Assembly: GCA_964542915.1 (NCBI GenBank)
Contig: CAZIVP010000001.1
Span: forward strand, 124,001 to 188,000
DNA length: 64,000 nucleotides
Direction of reading: 5' to 3'
DNA from: CAZIVP01 sp964542915
GTDB taxonomy: Bacteria; Calditrichota; Calditrichia; Calditrichales; Calditrichaceae
Below the pieces are notes generated by a model that was not told the origin of the DNA, ran no database searches, and saw nothing but the letters and a program-made list of their open reading frames with translations. Each line of letters opens with the position of its first letter. Position 1 is the stretch's first letter. A program made the position numbers and the translations under genes. Positions 44,997 to 52,391 of this stretch are shown here, piece by piece.

Positions 44997-46412
44997 TTAA
45001 ACAATTCGGAAATGATCCACCATCACGCAACGTCGTTTACGTACAAATGTACGCGCCGAGGTCACGCCTTCACCCGTCGGGGTTGTGATGGTCATGGATG
45101 TCCAGCCTTCGCCGCCCATGCCGATGCCGGCATAACACGGTCCGTTTTTTACGAAGATACTGGTATTAATTTCGTTTGCCATACGGTGCAGATTGTCCAG
45201 ATTCCGGGAGTGCATGGCGGCGGTGTGTCGTAATCCGTGTTCCAGTTCAAGCGCCGTATCGATGGCGGCGTCGGCGTTAGGCGAACGAATCACCGATATC
45301 ACCGGCATCATCAGTTCCAATACGGCAAACGGATGGTTTTTATCGGTTTCAGCAAAAAGGAGGCGTGTGTCCTGCGGGACGTCCAGGCCGATTTCGCGCG
45401 CTATGACGGCGGCGTCTCTGCCGACCATTTTACGATTGATTTTGGGATTGGCGCCGGGATAGTCTTCCAAAATGACTTTCGCTAATTTCTCGGCCTGATC
45501 ATCGGTGAGCTCCACCGCGCGGTTCTTTTCCATCTCGCGTTTAAGTTGATCGGCGACAGCATCTACCGCTATGATCTCTTTTTCATCGGTACAGACGATA
45601 TTGTTATCGAAGGATGCTCCCAATACAATATCTTTAGCCGCCTTTGCCACATCGGCCGTCTCATCCACCACCACGGGCGGATTGCCAGCGCCGGCAGCCA
45701 TAAGGCGCTTGTCGGTGATTTCGCGTGCGGCTTTTACCACGCCTCCGCCGCCCGTAACCACCAATAGATCGATTCCGGGATAGGTGAATAGTTTTTGAGC
45801 GGATTCAATGGAAGGTTCGGCTACCGTGGCGAGCAAATGCGAAGGACCGCCGATGCTTTCGATGGCTTCATTTAAAATTTGAATCGCCCGGCGCGTAACG
45901 CGTTTTGCGTTGGGATGAGGAGCAAAAACCACGGCGTTGCCTGCGGCGATCATACTGATGGAGTTGTTGATGACCGTGGCGCCGGGATTGGTGGAAGGCG
46001 TTACCGAGGCGATCACTCCCCAGGCGGCGTTTTCCAGCAGCGAGAGACCGTGATCGCCGGATATGGCTTCGGGATGAAGGTCTTCGATGCCAGGCGTTTT
46101 TTCGGCCTGGGAAATGTTCTTTCTGGTCTTATCTTCCACACGACCCATGCCGGTTTCTTCAACGGCAATTTCCGCCAACTCCGCAGCATGTTTAACTCCG
46201 GCCTGTCGCATGGCAGCAATGATTTTGGATCGGAACTCCAGGTTGTGGATCATTTTTTGGGCCTGATGGGCTGCATCCACGGCGTCGTCGAGCGATTGGA
46301 AAATCCCTTTGGGTAACGTCTGGTTCTGTTTTATTGAGGTTGTCGGCCGGTTTTCGAGCCGATCCAGCACGGAATCCACAATGCGGGCGATATCCTGTGA
46401 TGATAAGTTCAT
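44997..46412 (-). CDS. pduP: CoA-acylating aldehyde dehydrogenase of BMC type (PduP/EutE)
   Basis: A 471-residue aldehyde dehydrogenase converting an aldehyde, NAD+ and CoA to acyl-CoA and NADH. The catalytic Cys274 lies in SFDNNIVCTDEKEI, and the cofactor region SVTPSTNPGATVIN and VVTGGGGVVKAA are visible. Residues 1-20 (SSQDIARIVDSVLDRL) form an amphipathic helix followed by a polar linker, which matches the encapsulation peptide that targets PduP/EutE into the shell. The aldehyde substrate is not defined because no aldehyde-producing enzyme is encoded in the operon. It is immediately downstream of the two BMC-H genes. Confidence 0.94.
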   Translation of the reverse strand: MNLSSQDIARIVDSVLDRLENRPTTSIKQNQTLPKGIFQSLDDAVDAAHQAQKMIHNLEFRSKIIAAMRQAGVKHAAELAEIAVEETGMGRVEDKTRKNISQAEKTPGIEDLHPEAISGDHGLSLLENAAWGVIASVTPSTNPGATVINNSISMIAAGNAVVFAPHPNAKRVTRRAIQILNEAIESIGGPSHLLATVAEPSIESAQKLFTYPGIDLLVVTGGGGVVKAAREITDKRLMAAGAGNPPVVVDETADVAKAAKDIVLGASFDNNIVCTDEKEIIAVDAVADQLKREMEKNRAVELTDDQAEKLAKVILEDYPGANPKINRKMVGRDAAVIAREIGLDVPQDTRLLFAETDKNHPFAVLELMMPVISVIRSPNADAAIDTALELEHGLRHTAAMHSRNLDNLHRMANEINTSIFVKNGPCYAGIGMGGEGWTSMTITTPTGEGVTSARTFVRKRRCVMVDHFRIV

Positions 46413-46449
46413 AATGTAACCTCTGTTAAGCCCGAACTATACCTTACGC

Positions 46450-46737
46450 TTATTTGGCTTCTTCAGGTAATTTGATGGGAAATACTTCTTCCAGATCGCC
46501 GTGCGGACGCGGAATGACGTGAACGGCAATCAATTCGCCAACGCGTTCAGCCGCGGCTGCGCCTGCATCCGTTGCGGCTTTACAGGCGGCCACATCGCCG
46601 CGTACCAGGGCGGTAACGAATCCGCCGCCGATCTGCTGGTAAGCAACCAACTTCACGCGGGCGGCTTTAACCATGGCATCCGAAGCCTCGATAAGGCCTA
46701 CCAACCCTTTGGTTTCGATCATACCCAATGCTTCCAT
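46450..46737 (-). CDS. eutM: BMC-H hexameric shell protein (PduA/EutM/CcmK type), copy 2
   Basis: A 95-residue single-BMC-domain protein with the canonical sequence: MEALGMIETKGLVGLIEASDAMVKAA, pore loop QIGGGFVTALVRGDV, and AATDAGAAAAERVGELIAVHVIPRPH. It assembles as flat hexamers that form shell facets; the GGG pore loop is narrow and polar. It differs from copy 1 at only a few positions plus the short C-terminal tail (LPEEAK), so the two probably co-assemble. A ribosome site AAGGAGA lies just before the ATG. Confidence 0.96.
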   Translation of the reverse strand: MEALGMIETKGLVGLIEASDAMVKAARVKLVAYQQIGGGFVTALVRGDVAACKAATDAGAAAAERVGELIAVHVIPRPHGDLEEVFPIKLPEEAK

Positions 46738-46789
46738 TATCTTCTCCTTTTGTTATTGAATCGATTTTGTATCGCTTGCCCTCGTTCGA

Positions 46790-47071
46790 CTATTCGTTTT
46801 TCGGTTGAATCGGAAAGACGTCTTCCAGCTCATTATGCGGACGCGGGATTACATGAACCGCAATCAGTTCGCCGACCCGTTCTGCGGCCGCCGCACCGGC
46901 GTCCGTTGCCGCTTTACACGCGGCCACATCACCGCGCACCAGCGCCGTTACAAGACCGCCGCCGATTTGCTTATAACCGACCAGTTTAACGCGCGCAGCT
47001 TTAACCATGGCGTCGGAAGCTTCGATTAAGGCGACGAGGCCACGGGTTTCGATCATTCCTAATGCTTCCAT
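46790..47071 (-). CDS. pduA: BMC-H hexameric shell protein, copy 1
   Basis: About 93 residues, near-identical to the following copy in the core, with pore loop QIGGGLVTALVRGDV and C-terminal tail FPIQPKNE. The frame opens at an ATG at 47095, but the AGGAG ribosome site lies between that codon and the ATG at 47071, so the shorter protein (MEALGMIETRG) is the true product. The two genes are a tandem duplication separated by 52 bases. It follows eutD after a 25-base gap. Confidence 0.96.
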   Translation of the reverse strand: MEALGMIETRGLVALIEASDAMVKAARVKLVGYKQIGGGLVTALVRGDVAACKAATDAGAAAAERVGELIAVHVIPRPHNELEDVFPIQPKNE

Positions 47072-47096
47072 AAAATCACTCCTGTGTGAATACATT

Positions 47097-48077
47097 CTAA
47101 TTTAAACAACATGCAACCGTTACCGATTGTACAATTTCATCGACACTGCAGCTCGCCGGCAGATAATGCAGCGGTCTGTTCAATCCGTGCACAAAGGGGC
47201 CGTACATGGTATACCCGGCCAGCTCTTTCGCAATGTGCCCTCCGATATGAGCTGCATTTAATGAGGGAAAAATAAACACATTCGCGCTTCCTTGCAAGGC
47301 GCTTTGCGGCGCTTTTTTTTGAGCGACGTCCGGCGCCACCGCCGCATCGAATTGAAGTTCGCCGTCCAGTTTGGCGTAGGGCGCCGCGTGACGGGCATAG
47401 GACACCGCTTGCCGTACCGTATCCACAAGTGCATGTTGGGCGCTCCCGGTGGTGGAAAAAGAGAGAAACGCCGTACGCGCTTCCAGGCTACTCCATTGTT
47501 CGAACTGGCGCGCAGTTTGGAGCGCGATGTAAGCCAGTTGCTGCGGTGTCGGTCGCGGTATAACCAGTATATCCGCCAGTGCTGACCGTTGATCGTGTGT
47601 TGGATCGCTCATAAAGGCATACCCGAAGACCGGCTGCTCCTTTCGCTTGGTTCCGATGATTTTGATCGCCGTTTTTAACATGCTTGTTGCCGGTATTTCG
47701 AGTCCGGCAAAGCCCATATCAACTTCCTGATCGTGCAACAGCATGGAGGCATACCACAGCGGATGGCTTAAACGTTCGGATGCATCGTAGATACCAAAAC
47801 CGTTATTCCTTAAGCGTTCCCGCAATTGTTTCGTACGTTGATCGAAGGCGCGATCGTGCAAAGGGTGGATCACACGGATGCCGTGGGTTCGGATGCCCAT
47901 GGATGCGCCTTTTTCACGAATTTGGGTTGGCATACCAATGAGAAGCGGCCGGGCTGTGCCGGCGTCGGCAAGCGCACGGGCGGCGCGTATGATAAACGGA
48001 TGGGAGCCTTCCGGGAAGACAATCGTTTTTGGTTTTTGGCGCGCCTTTTCGGCCGTTTCTTGTAGCTTATTCAACAT
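47097..48077 (-). CDS. eutD: EutD-type phosphate acetyl/acyltransferase
   Basis: A 326-residue PTA_PTB family enzyme converting acyl-CoA and phosphate to acyl-phosphate and CoA, releasing CoA for the aldehyde dehydrogenase. The N-terminal TIVFPEGSHPFIIRAA and the C-terminal NVFIFPSLNAAHIGGHIAKELAG...YGPFVHGLNRPLHYLP segment with phosphate-binding residues fit. It is the single-domain EutD form; the alternative PduL is absent. The N-terminus does not show an obvious encapsulation helix, so it could lie inside or outside the shell. No acyl kinase gene follows, so the ATP step must be encoded elsewhere. Eight bases separate it from the EutQ-like gene. Confidence 0.93.
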   Translation of the reverse strand: MLNKLQETAEKARQKPKTIVFPEGSHPFIIRAARALADAGTARPLLIGMPTQIREKGASMGIRTHGIRVIHPLHDRAFDQRTKQLRERLRNNGFGIYDASERLSHPLWYASMLLHDQEVDMGFAGLEIPATSMLKTAIKIIGTKRKEQPVFGYAFMSDPTHDQRSALADILVIPRPTPQQLAYIALQTARQFEQWSSLEARTAFLSFSTTGSAQHALVDTVRQAVSYARHAAPYAKLDGELQFDAAVAPDVAQKKAPQSALQGSANVFIFPSLNAAHIGGHIAKELAGYTMYGPFVHGLNRPLHYLPASCSVDEIVQSVTVACCLN

Positions 48078-48085
48078 AAACCGTT

Positions 48086-48394
48086 TTATTTTCGATACTG
48101 TTCGAGTACCTGCAGGACCGTTTTTTTAATTAAATCGGAATCTCTCTTTTCGGGCGGTAATTGAGCCGCCACCTTTTCGACGATGGATTTTACGATATCT
48201 TCATCTACGGTACGACGCGCAGAGCCCGATTGAGCTTTGTCCGGCGATGCGGTTTCGATAATATTGATGCCCAGTTTTTTTGCCAGACTCCTGGCTTCCG
48301 GTGTAACGATACTTTCCTCGATCGGGGCAAAAAGTTCTTTTTTCCCGTCTTTATGGGCCTGTTTTATTTTTACTGCGGAAATTAATTTTTTCAT
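48086..48394 (-). CDS. Short EutQ-N-terminus-like BMC protein with amphipathic helices
   Basis: A 102-residue protein. The first 45 residues (MKKLISAVKIKQAHKDGKKE, then SIVTPEARSLAKKLGI) match the start of EutQ, but the cupin acetate-kinase domain of EutQ is missing. Instead, two amphipathic helices follow: 64-79 (DEDIVKSIVEKVAAQL) and 86-102 (SDLIKKTVLQVLEQYR). The first resembles the aldehyde dehydrogenase encapsulation helix. It may be a scaffold linking enzymes to the shell, or a truncated EutQ. Similar short proteins are seen in some other BMC loci; no function is established. It lies between parA and eutD. Confidence 0.8.
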   Translation of the reverse strand: MKKLISAVKIKQAHKDGKKELFAPIEESIVTPEARSLAKKLGINIIETASPDKAQSGSARRTVDEDIVKSIVEKVAAQLPPEKRDSDLIKKTVLQVLEQYRK

Positions 48395-48421
48395 GATGTG
48401 CGCCTCTCGAAAATGAATAGC

Positions 48422-49189
48422 TCAGGATTGCAGCCGTTTTAGAATTTCGTGCGCCAAATCCAGATACTCTCTTGCGCCCCGCGCCGATGGAGCGTAGTAA
48501 AGAATTGGCATTGCAGCGTTATAAGCTTCGATCAATTTACTGTTAACGCCGATAACCGTTGATAAAACCTGGTTTTGGAATTGCTCTTGCAACTGGCTGT
48601 AAACGTTTTTGGCAACGTTGGTACGTCGGTCGTAATGCGTTCCGAAAAAGCCCAGAATTTTCAGATCGGCGTTTAACCTACGTTGCGTTTTGTTTATGTG
48701 TTTTAACGTTAATTCCAAACCGGAGATAGCCAGATATTGGGTTTGTACCGGAATCAACACATAATCGGCGATTGCCATGGCGTTTAATGCCAGCTGACCC
48801 ATGTTGGGTGGACTATCGAACAATACGATATCATGCCGATTGCCAAACATGTGCTTATTTAGAAAAAAATCCGACCCCGCTTCTTCCTGGAGTTCGTCAT
48901 AAAAATCACTTAAGGCGGGTTCCGATGGCAGGCAGTAAAGATTTTGCCACGCTGTGGCATAACAATAATCATTTAGATTACCGTCTTCATTCAACAGAAA
49001 ATCGCACAGAGTTTGATGTTGTTTATTTTCAAAATTTAGTCCCACATGGATGGAGGCGCTTGCGGACGGATCGAGATCGACCAGCAAGGTGTTACGATTA
49101 AAGTGTGCGAACGAAGCGGCAAGATTAACGGCGCTGGTGGTTTTGCCTACCCCGCCTTTATTATTGATCATCACGATTAAATCCATCAA
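48422..49189 (-). CDS. ParA/MinD-family ATPase (McdA-like) in the BMC operon
   Basis: A 255-residue deviant-Walker ATPase of the ParA family. The motif NNKGGVGKTT has both the signature Lys11 and the catalytic Lys16; Walker A' is VLFDSPPNMGQ and Walker B-like VDLDPSAS. ParA proteins bind DNA non-specifically as ATP dimers and form gradients that position plasmids, chromosomes or cargo; McdA does this for carboxysomes. The gene is fully inside a metabolic BMC operon and its ATG overlaps the stop of the BMC-wHTH gene (ATGA), so its partner is probably that shell fusion. No ParB or parS site is visible. Cargo positioning is inferred. Confidence 0.92.
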   Translation of the reverse strand: MMDLIVMINNKGGVGKTTSAVNLAASFAHFNRNTLLVDLDPSASASIHVGLNFENKQHQTLCDFLLNEDGNLNDYCYATAWQNLYCLPSEPALSDFYDELQEEAGSDFFLNKHMFGNRHDIVLFDSPPNMGQLALNAMAIADYVLIPVQTQYLAISGLELTLKHINKTQRRLNADLKILGFFGTHYDRRTNVAKNVYSQLQEQFQNQVLSTVIGVNSKLIEAYNAAMPILYYAPSARGAREYLDLAHEILKRLQS

Positions 49190-49743
49190 CCCCGGTCCTC
49201 CACTATAAAATAACGGGTGCCCACCTTTTCCACCATTCCCTGGTCCATCAGCTCTTTTAAAATGCGACGTGTTTCTGTGGATTCTTTTGAGATGACAGCT
49301 GCCAGTTGTTTAAGTGTTAACCCCTGAGGTTGATCGAACAATGCCGTACGGATACGATCATGGGGCGATGGGCGGCGGCCGGCGGAAGGTTTTGAACGGG
49401 ATGGCGCCTTTGGTTTGGTTTTGGGAGGGCCGTTTTTATTAGCCTTAGGCGGTATGCGGTTTCCGGGACTGAGCAGTGCATCCACCAAATGATTGGTATC
49501 GCCGTAAGGATTGGGAATGACATGCGCTGACACCAAATCGCCGACCCGTAACGCGGCGGCGCGACCGGCGTCAACTGCAGCCTGGCAGGCGGCCAGCGGG
49601 CCCTTTACAATGACGGTTACCAGCGCAGAACCGATGTCCTGTCTTCGTACGAAATGCACTTTGGCCGTTTTCACCATCGCATCGGAGGCTTCGATGGCCG
49701 CAACCAAGCCGCGGGTTTCTATAAATCCGAAAGCCGCCTGCAT
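49186..49743 (-). CDS. BMC shell domain fused to basic linker and winged-helix domain
   Basis: A 185-residue fusion. Residues 1-78 are a BMC-H-type domain (FGFIETRGLVAAIEASDAM, pore loop DIGSALVTVIVKG, then AHVIPNPYGD). Residues 92-127 form a Pro/Lys/Arg-rich disordered linker with about twelve basic residues. Residues 128-183 read as a winged helix: helix (HDRIRTALF), helix-turn-helix (LTLKQLAAVISKESTETRRILKELMDQGM) and wing (VEKVGTRYFIVED). It could sit in the shell through its BMC part and bind DNA or ParA through the rest; ParA partners commonly use basic residues. It is the first gene of the operon and overlaps parA. I know of no described shell protein with this architecture. AAGGGA precedes the ATG. 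Confidence 0.9.
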   Translation of the reverse strand: MQAAFGFIETRGLVAAIEASDAMVKTAKVHFVRRQDIGSALVTVIVKGPLAACQAAVDAGRAAALRVGDLVSAHVIPNPYGDTNHLVDALLSPGNRIPPKANKNGPPKTKPKAPSRSKPSAGRRPSPHDRIRTALFDQPQGLTLKQLAAVISKESTETRRILKELMDQGMVEKVGTRYFIVEDRG

Positions 49744-50050
49744 ATTTAGATCCCTTGAAATTCCATGACATCAACCGTTTTATAGCCGATCATATATAAA
49801 TTAATGAAATGCTTTGTATATTAGCAAACTTTAAAACAACTTTACGACGCGTGGTGAGATGCAAAACGGATGATTGACAGGGCGGCATTCAAAAAACAGG
49901 TCGCTTTCTGCGGTTTTCGAATGATTGATGGAACGGGATAGGGGTAACAAATTTTGTGATTCATTACAAAAAACACTAATTTCACCTCATTTATAAAAGC
50001 AAACCTGATTATGTTAATGTCGGGGAATCCTAAGTCGGGGAGACAGAACC
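49744..50050. other. Divergent promoter region of the BMC operon and the mpaA-namZ genes
   Basis: About 307 bases, AT-rich, with no coding frame. It separates the BMC operon (minus) from the peptidase gene (plus) and must hold both promoters. A direct repeat GTCGGGGA occurs twice, at about 50007 and 50033, the second close to the ribosome site of the peptidase gene. I found no B12 riboswitch signature and no sigma-54 box. Confidence 0.45.
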
Positions 50051-50848
50051 ATGCATTTTAATTTCAAGGGGCACTTTATTATCATTGCCCTGCTTGCCAT
50101 CTATCTGATCTATAAATTTGCCATTCCATACGCCCGTCATTTCTTCCTGCATCAGGAAACAAAAGATGTATATGAGCAATTGAACGAAAGCAGCTTACCG
50201 TGGACGGTTTACGGAGAATCAGAGCAAGGACGGAGTATTTATCTCATGGAATTGGGGAATGGACCGGATACAACCGTGATTTTCGGAGCATTTCATGGCG
50301 ACGAACAAGTCGGATTCCATCTGGTTCAGCGGCTGGCGGATTCCCTCTGTACAAATCCTGATCGCATCAAGAATAAAGTGGTCCTGGTGCCCGTTGTGAA
50401 TCCGGATGGTTTAATGGATCGCCGCCGCACCAACGCCAACAAAGTGGATATCAACCGGAATTTCCCAACCGAAGACTGGACGCCGATTTATAAGAAGAAG
50501 AGGTATCATCCCGGTCCTGAAGCCGGGTCGGAAAAAGAAACACAATTGGTTATGCGTTTAATCAACGAATATAATCCCGATCGGATTATATCCATTCATG
50601 ATCCCCTGAAGATGAATAACTATAACGGTCCGGCGCGCCGGTTGGCGGAGATGATGCAAAGCTATAATAAATATCCGATCGAGGCCGATGTAGGTTATGC
50701 CACACCGGGATCTTTTGGGACGTATGCCGGTAATGAACGCGGCATACCTGTTATAACCCTGGAGTTACCGGACATCAGCGTTGAGAAGGCCTGGCGACAG
50801 AACCATAGCGCGTTGATCCGGGCAATTAATTTCAGCCCTGATAAATGA
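50051..50848 (+). CDS. mpaA: M14-family zinc carboxypeptidase-like amidase (MpaA-like), membrane anchored
   Basis: A 265-residue protein with one N-terminal hydrophobic anchor (about 9-27) and an M14 domain: zinc ligands HxxE in GAFHGDEQ and the later His in ISIHDP, and the catalytic Glu in VITLELPD. Also visible is the conserved PVVNPDG...NANKVDINRNFP. E. coli MpaA cleaves the gamma-D-Glu-meso-DAP bond of murein tripeptide. The neighbouring namZ gene, 39 bases downstream, supports a peptidoglycan role. The membrane anchor differs from cytoplasmic MpaA and suggests the enzyme works outside, on muropeptides in the periplasm. Substrate is inferred. Confidence 0.85.
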   Translation: MHFNFKGHFIIIALLAIYLIYKFAIPYARHFFLHQETKDVYEQLNESSLPWTVYGESEQGRSIYLMELGNGPDTTVIFGAFHGDEQVGFHLVQRLADSLCTNPDRIKNKVVLVPVVNPDGLMDRRRTNANKVDINRNFPTEDWTPIYKKKRYHPGPEAGSEKETQLVMRLINEYNPDRIISIHDPLKMNNYNGPARRLAEMMQSYNKYPIEADVGYATPGSFGTYAGNERGIPVITLELPDISVEKAWRQNHSALIRAINFSPDK

Positions 50849-50887
50849 TCATATATAATCGTATTTTTAAGGAATCAAAGAAAAGCC

Positions 50888-52120
50888 ATGTTGCGTAATT
50901 GGTATAATTTATTGATACTTTTGATGATAACGGTTGTATTATTGAGTTGTCATCATGTTGAAACCGGTCTGGACCGCGTTCATGAATACAGCGATCTATT
51001 TCGTCATAAACGATTGGGAATCATAACGAACCAAACGGCTTATGACCGCAATGACCGCTTTATCGTGAATAAATTTTTACAAATGGAAGATGTTGAAATA
51101 AGTGCATTATTCGGCCCCGAACACGGGATAAGGGGATCGTACGCCGCCGGGGAAAAAATAGACGGCGCGGATTCGGTTATGAACGAAATTCCGGTGTACA
51201 GCCTGTATGGCAGGCATTTAAAGCCTACGCCGGATATGCTAAGCGAAGTTGATGTTTTGGTGTATGATATTCAGGACATTGGGGCGCGGTTCTACACCTA
51301 CATATGGACCATGGCGCTGGCGATGGAAGCGGCCGCGGAAAACAGTATTCCATTTGTGGTTCTGGACCGGCCCAATCCCCTAACGGGAGAAGGGGTGGAA
51401 GGGAATGTCCTGGATACCACATTCGCCACCTTCGTGGGCTTGTATCCAATTCCCGTTCGGCATGGCATGACGGTCGGCGAGCTGGCGCATATGTTCAACA
51501 ACGAAGGCTGGCTTAAGAGTGACCGGGAAGCGGAATTAAAAGTCATTCCCCTGAAGGGCTGGAATCGGTCATACTGGTATAATGAAACCGGCTTGGAATT
51601 TCGAAAGCCGTCGCCCAATATGCCGGATTTGGCCACCGCTACCGTATACCCCGGTATATGCCTCTTGGAAGGCAGTAATGTATCCGAAGGCAGAGGCACG
51701 TTACAGCCGTTCAGGCAGATCGGAGCGCCCTGGGTGAACAGTCGGGAATTGGTATCTCGGCTGAACGCACTCGGATTGCCCGGCGTTGAATTTCATGTAC
51801 ATGCGTTTACACCTCTGGCGCTGGAAGGTATGGCGCCCAATCCCAAGTACAAGGAAGCGGTCTGTAGCGGGGCCCGCGTCGTTCTGACGGATCGTACGGT
51901 ATATAAACCGTATTTAACGGGTATTCACATCGTCAACGTTCTATACCATCTTTATCCCGATTCGTTTTCCTGGCGCGTAACACATTTTGACCGGCTCTGC
52001 GGAACGGATCGGATTCGCAAGGGCATTATAAATGGCGTCGATCCGGAACTGCTGAAAGAACAGTGGCAAGAGGAACTTGACCGTTTTGTGAAGATGCGCA
52101 GGAAATATCTGATTTATTAA
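50888..52120 (+). CDS. namZ: Exo-beta-N-acetylmuramidase NamZ (DUF1343, GH171), lipoprotein
   Basis: A 410-residue protein with a lipobox (VVLLSC, Cys21). The DUF1343 region is complete: RLGIITNQTA, LFGPEHGIRGSYAAGE with the probable catalytic Glu, VYDIQDIGARFYTY, LDRPNPLTGE, FRKPSPNMPDL, and the GSNVSEGRGT loop. NamZ removes N-acetylmuramic acid from the non-reducing end of peptidoglycan fragments. With MpaA next to it, and AmgK-MurU at 60037-62192, the window encodes several steps of wall recycling. Confidence 0.93.
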   Translation: MLRNWYNLLILLMITVVLLSCHHVETGLDRVHEYSDLFRHKRLGIITNQTAYDRNDRFIVNKFLQMEDVEISALFGPEHGIRGSYAAGEKIDGADSVMNEIPVYSLYGRHLKPTPDMLSEVDVLVYDIQDIGARFYTYIWTMALAMEAAAENSIPFVVLDRPNPLTGEGVEGNVLDTTFATFVGLYPIPVRHGMTVGELAHMFNNEGWLKSDREAELKVIPLKGWNRSYWYNETGLEFRKPSPNMPDLATATVYPGICLLEGSNVSEGRGTLQPFRQIGAPWVNSRELVSRLNALGLPGVEFHVHAFTPLALEGMAPNPKYKEAVCSGARVVLTDRTVYKPYLTGIHIVNVLYHLYPDSFSWRVTHFDRLCGTDRIRKGIINGVDPELLKEQWQEELDRFVKMRRKYLIY

Positions 52121-52391
52121 AACCGCATGCTCCCAATGAATAATATCGCCTGTGCTCTAAGCATACCCTGATGTGCGTTTAGTCTTATTTCAATTATTAC
52201 TACAACATTTTTCATTGCCGCAATGATGCATCCCGCCCGGAGTTTTTATTAACTTATTAAAATTCCTACCGATAATAACAAGCCTCATGATTGGTCTAAA
52301 TCACAATACCATATTTAATGGCGATTATTTTTGATAAACGAAAAAAAGCCATTCGAACGAAGTCAAATTATAAACAGAAGGATCTGAAGTC

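Noticed and set aside
46790..47095. Longer start for BMC-H copy 1 at 47095
   Set aside because: The AGGAG ribosome site lies downstream of that ATG and before the ATG at 47071; the extra residues are absent from other BMC-H proteins.
42240..49743. Carboxysome or B12-dependent propanediol/ethanolamine operon
   Set aside because: No RuBisCO, carbonic anhydrase, diol dehydratase or ethanolamine lyase is present; the enzyme set is only the generic aldehyde branch.
49744..50050. Cobalamin riboswitch in front of the BMC operon
   Set aside because: I looked for the B12-box pattern and did not find it on the operon strand.
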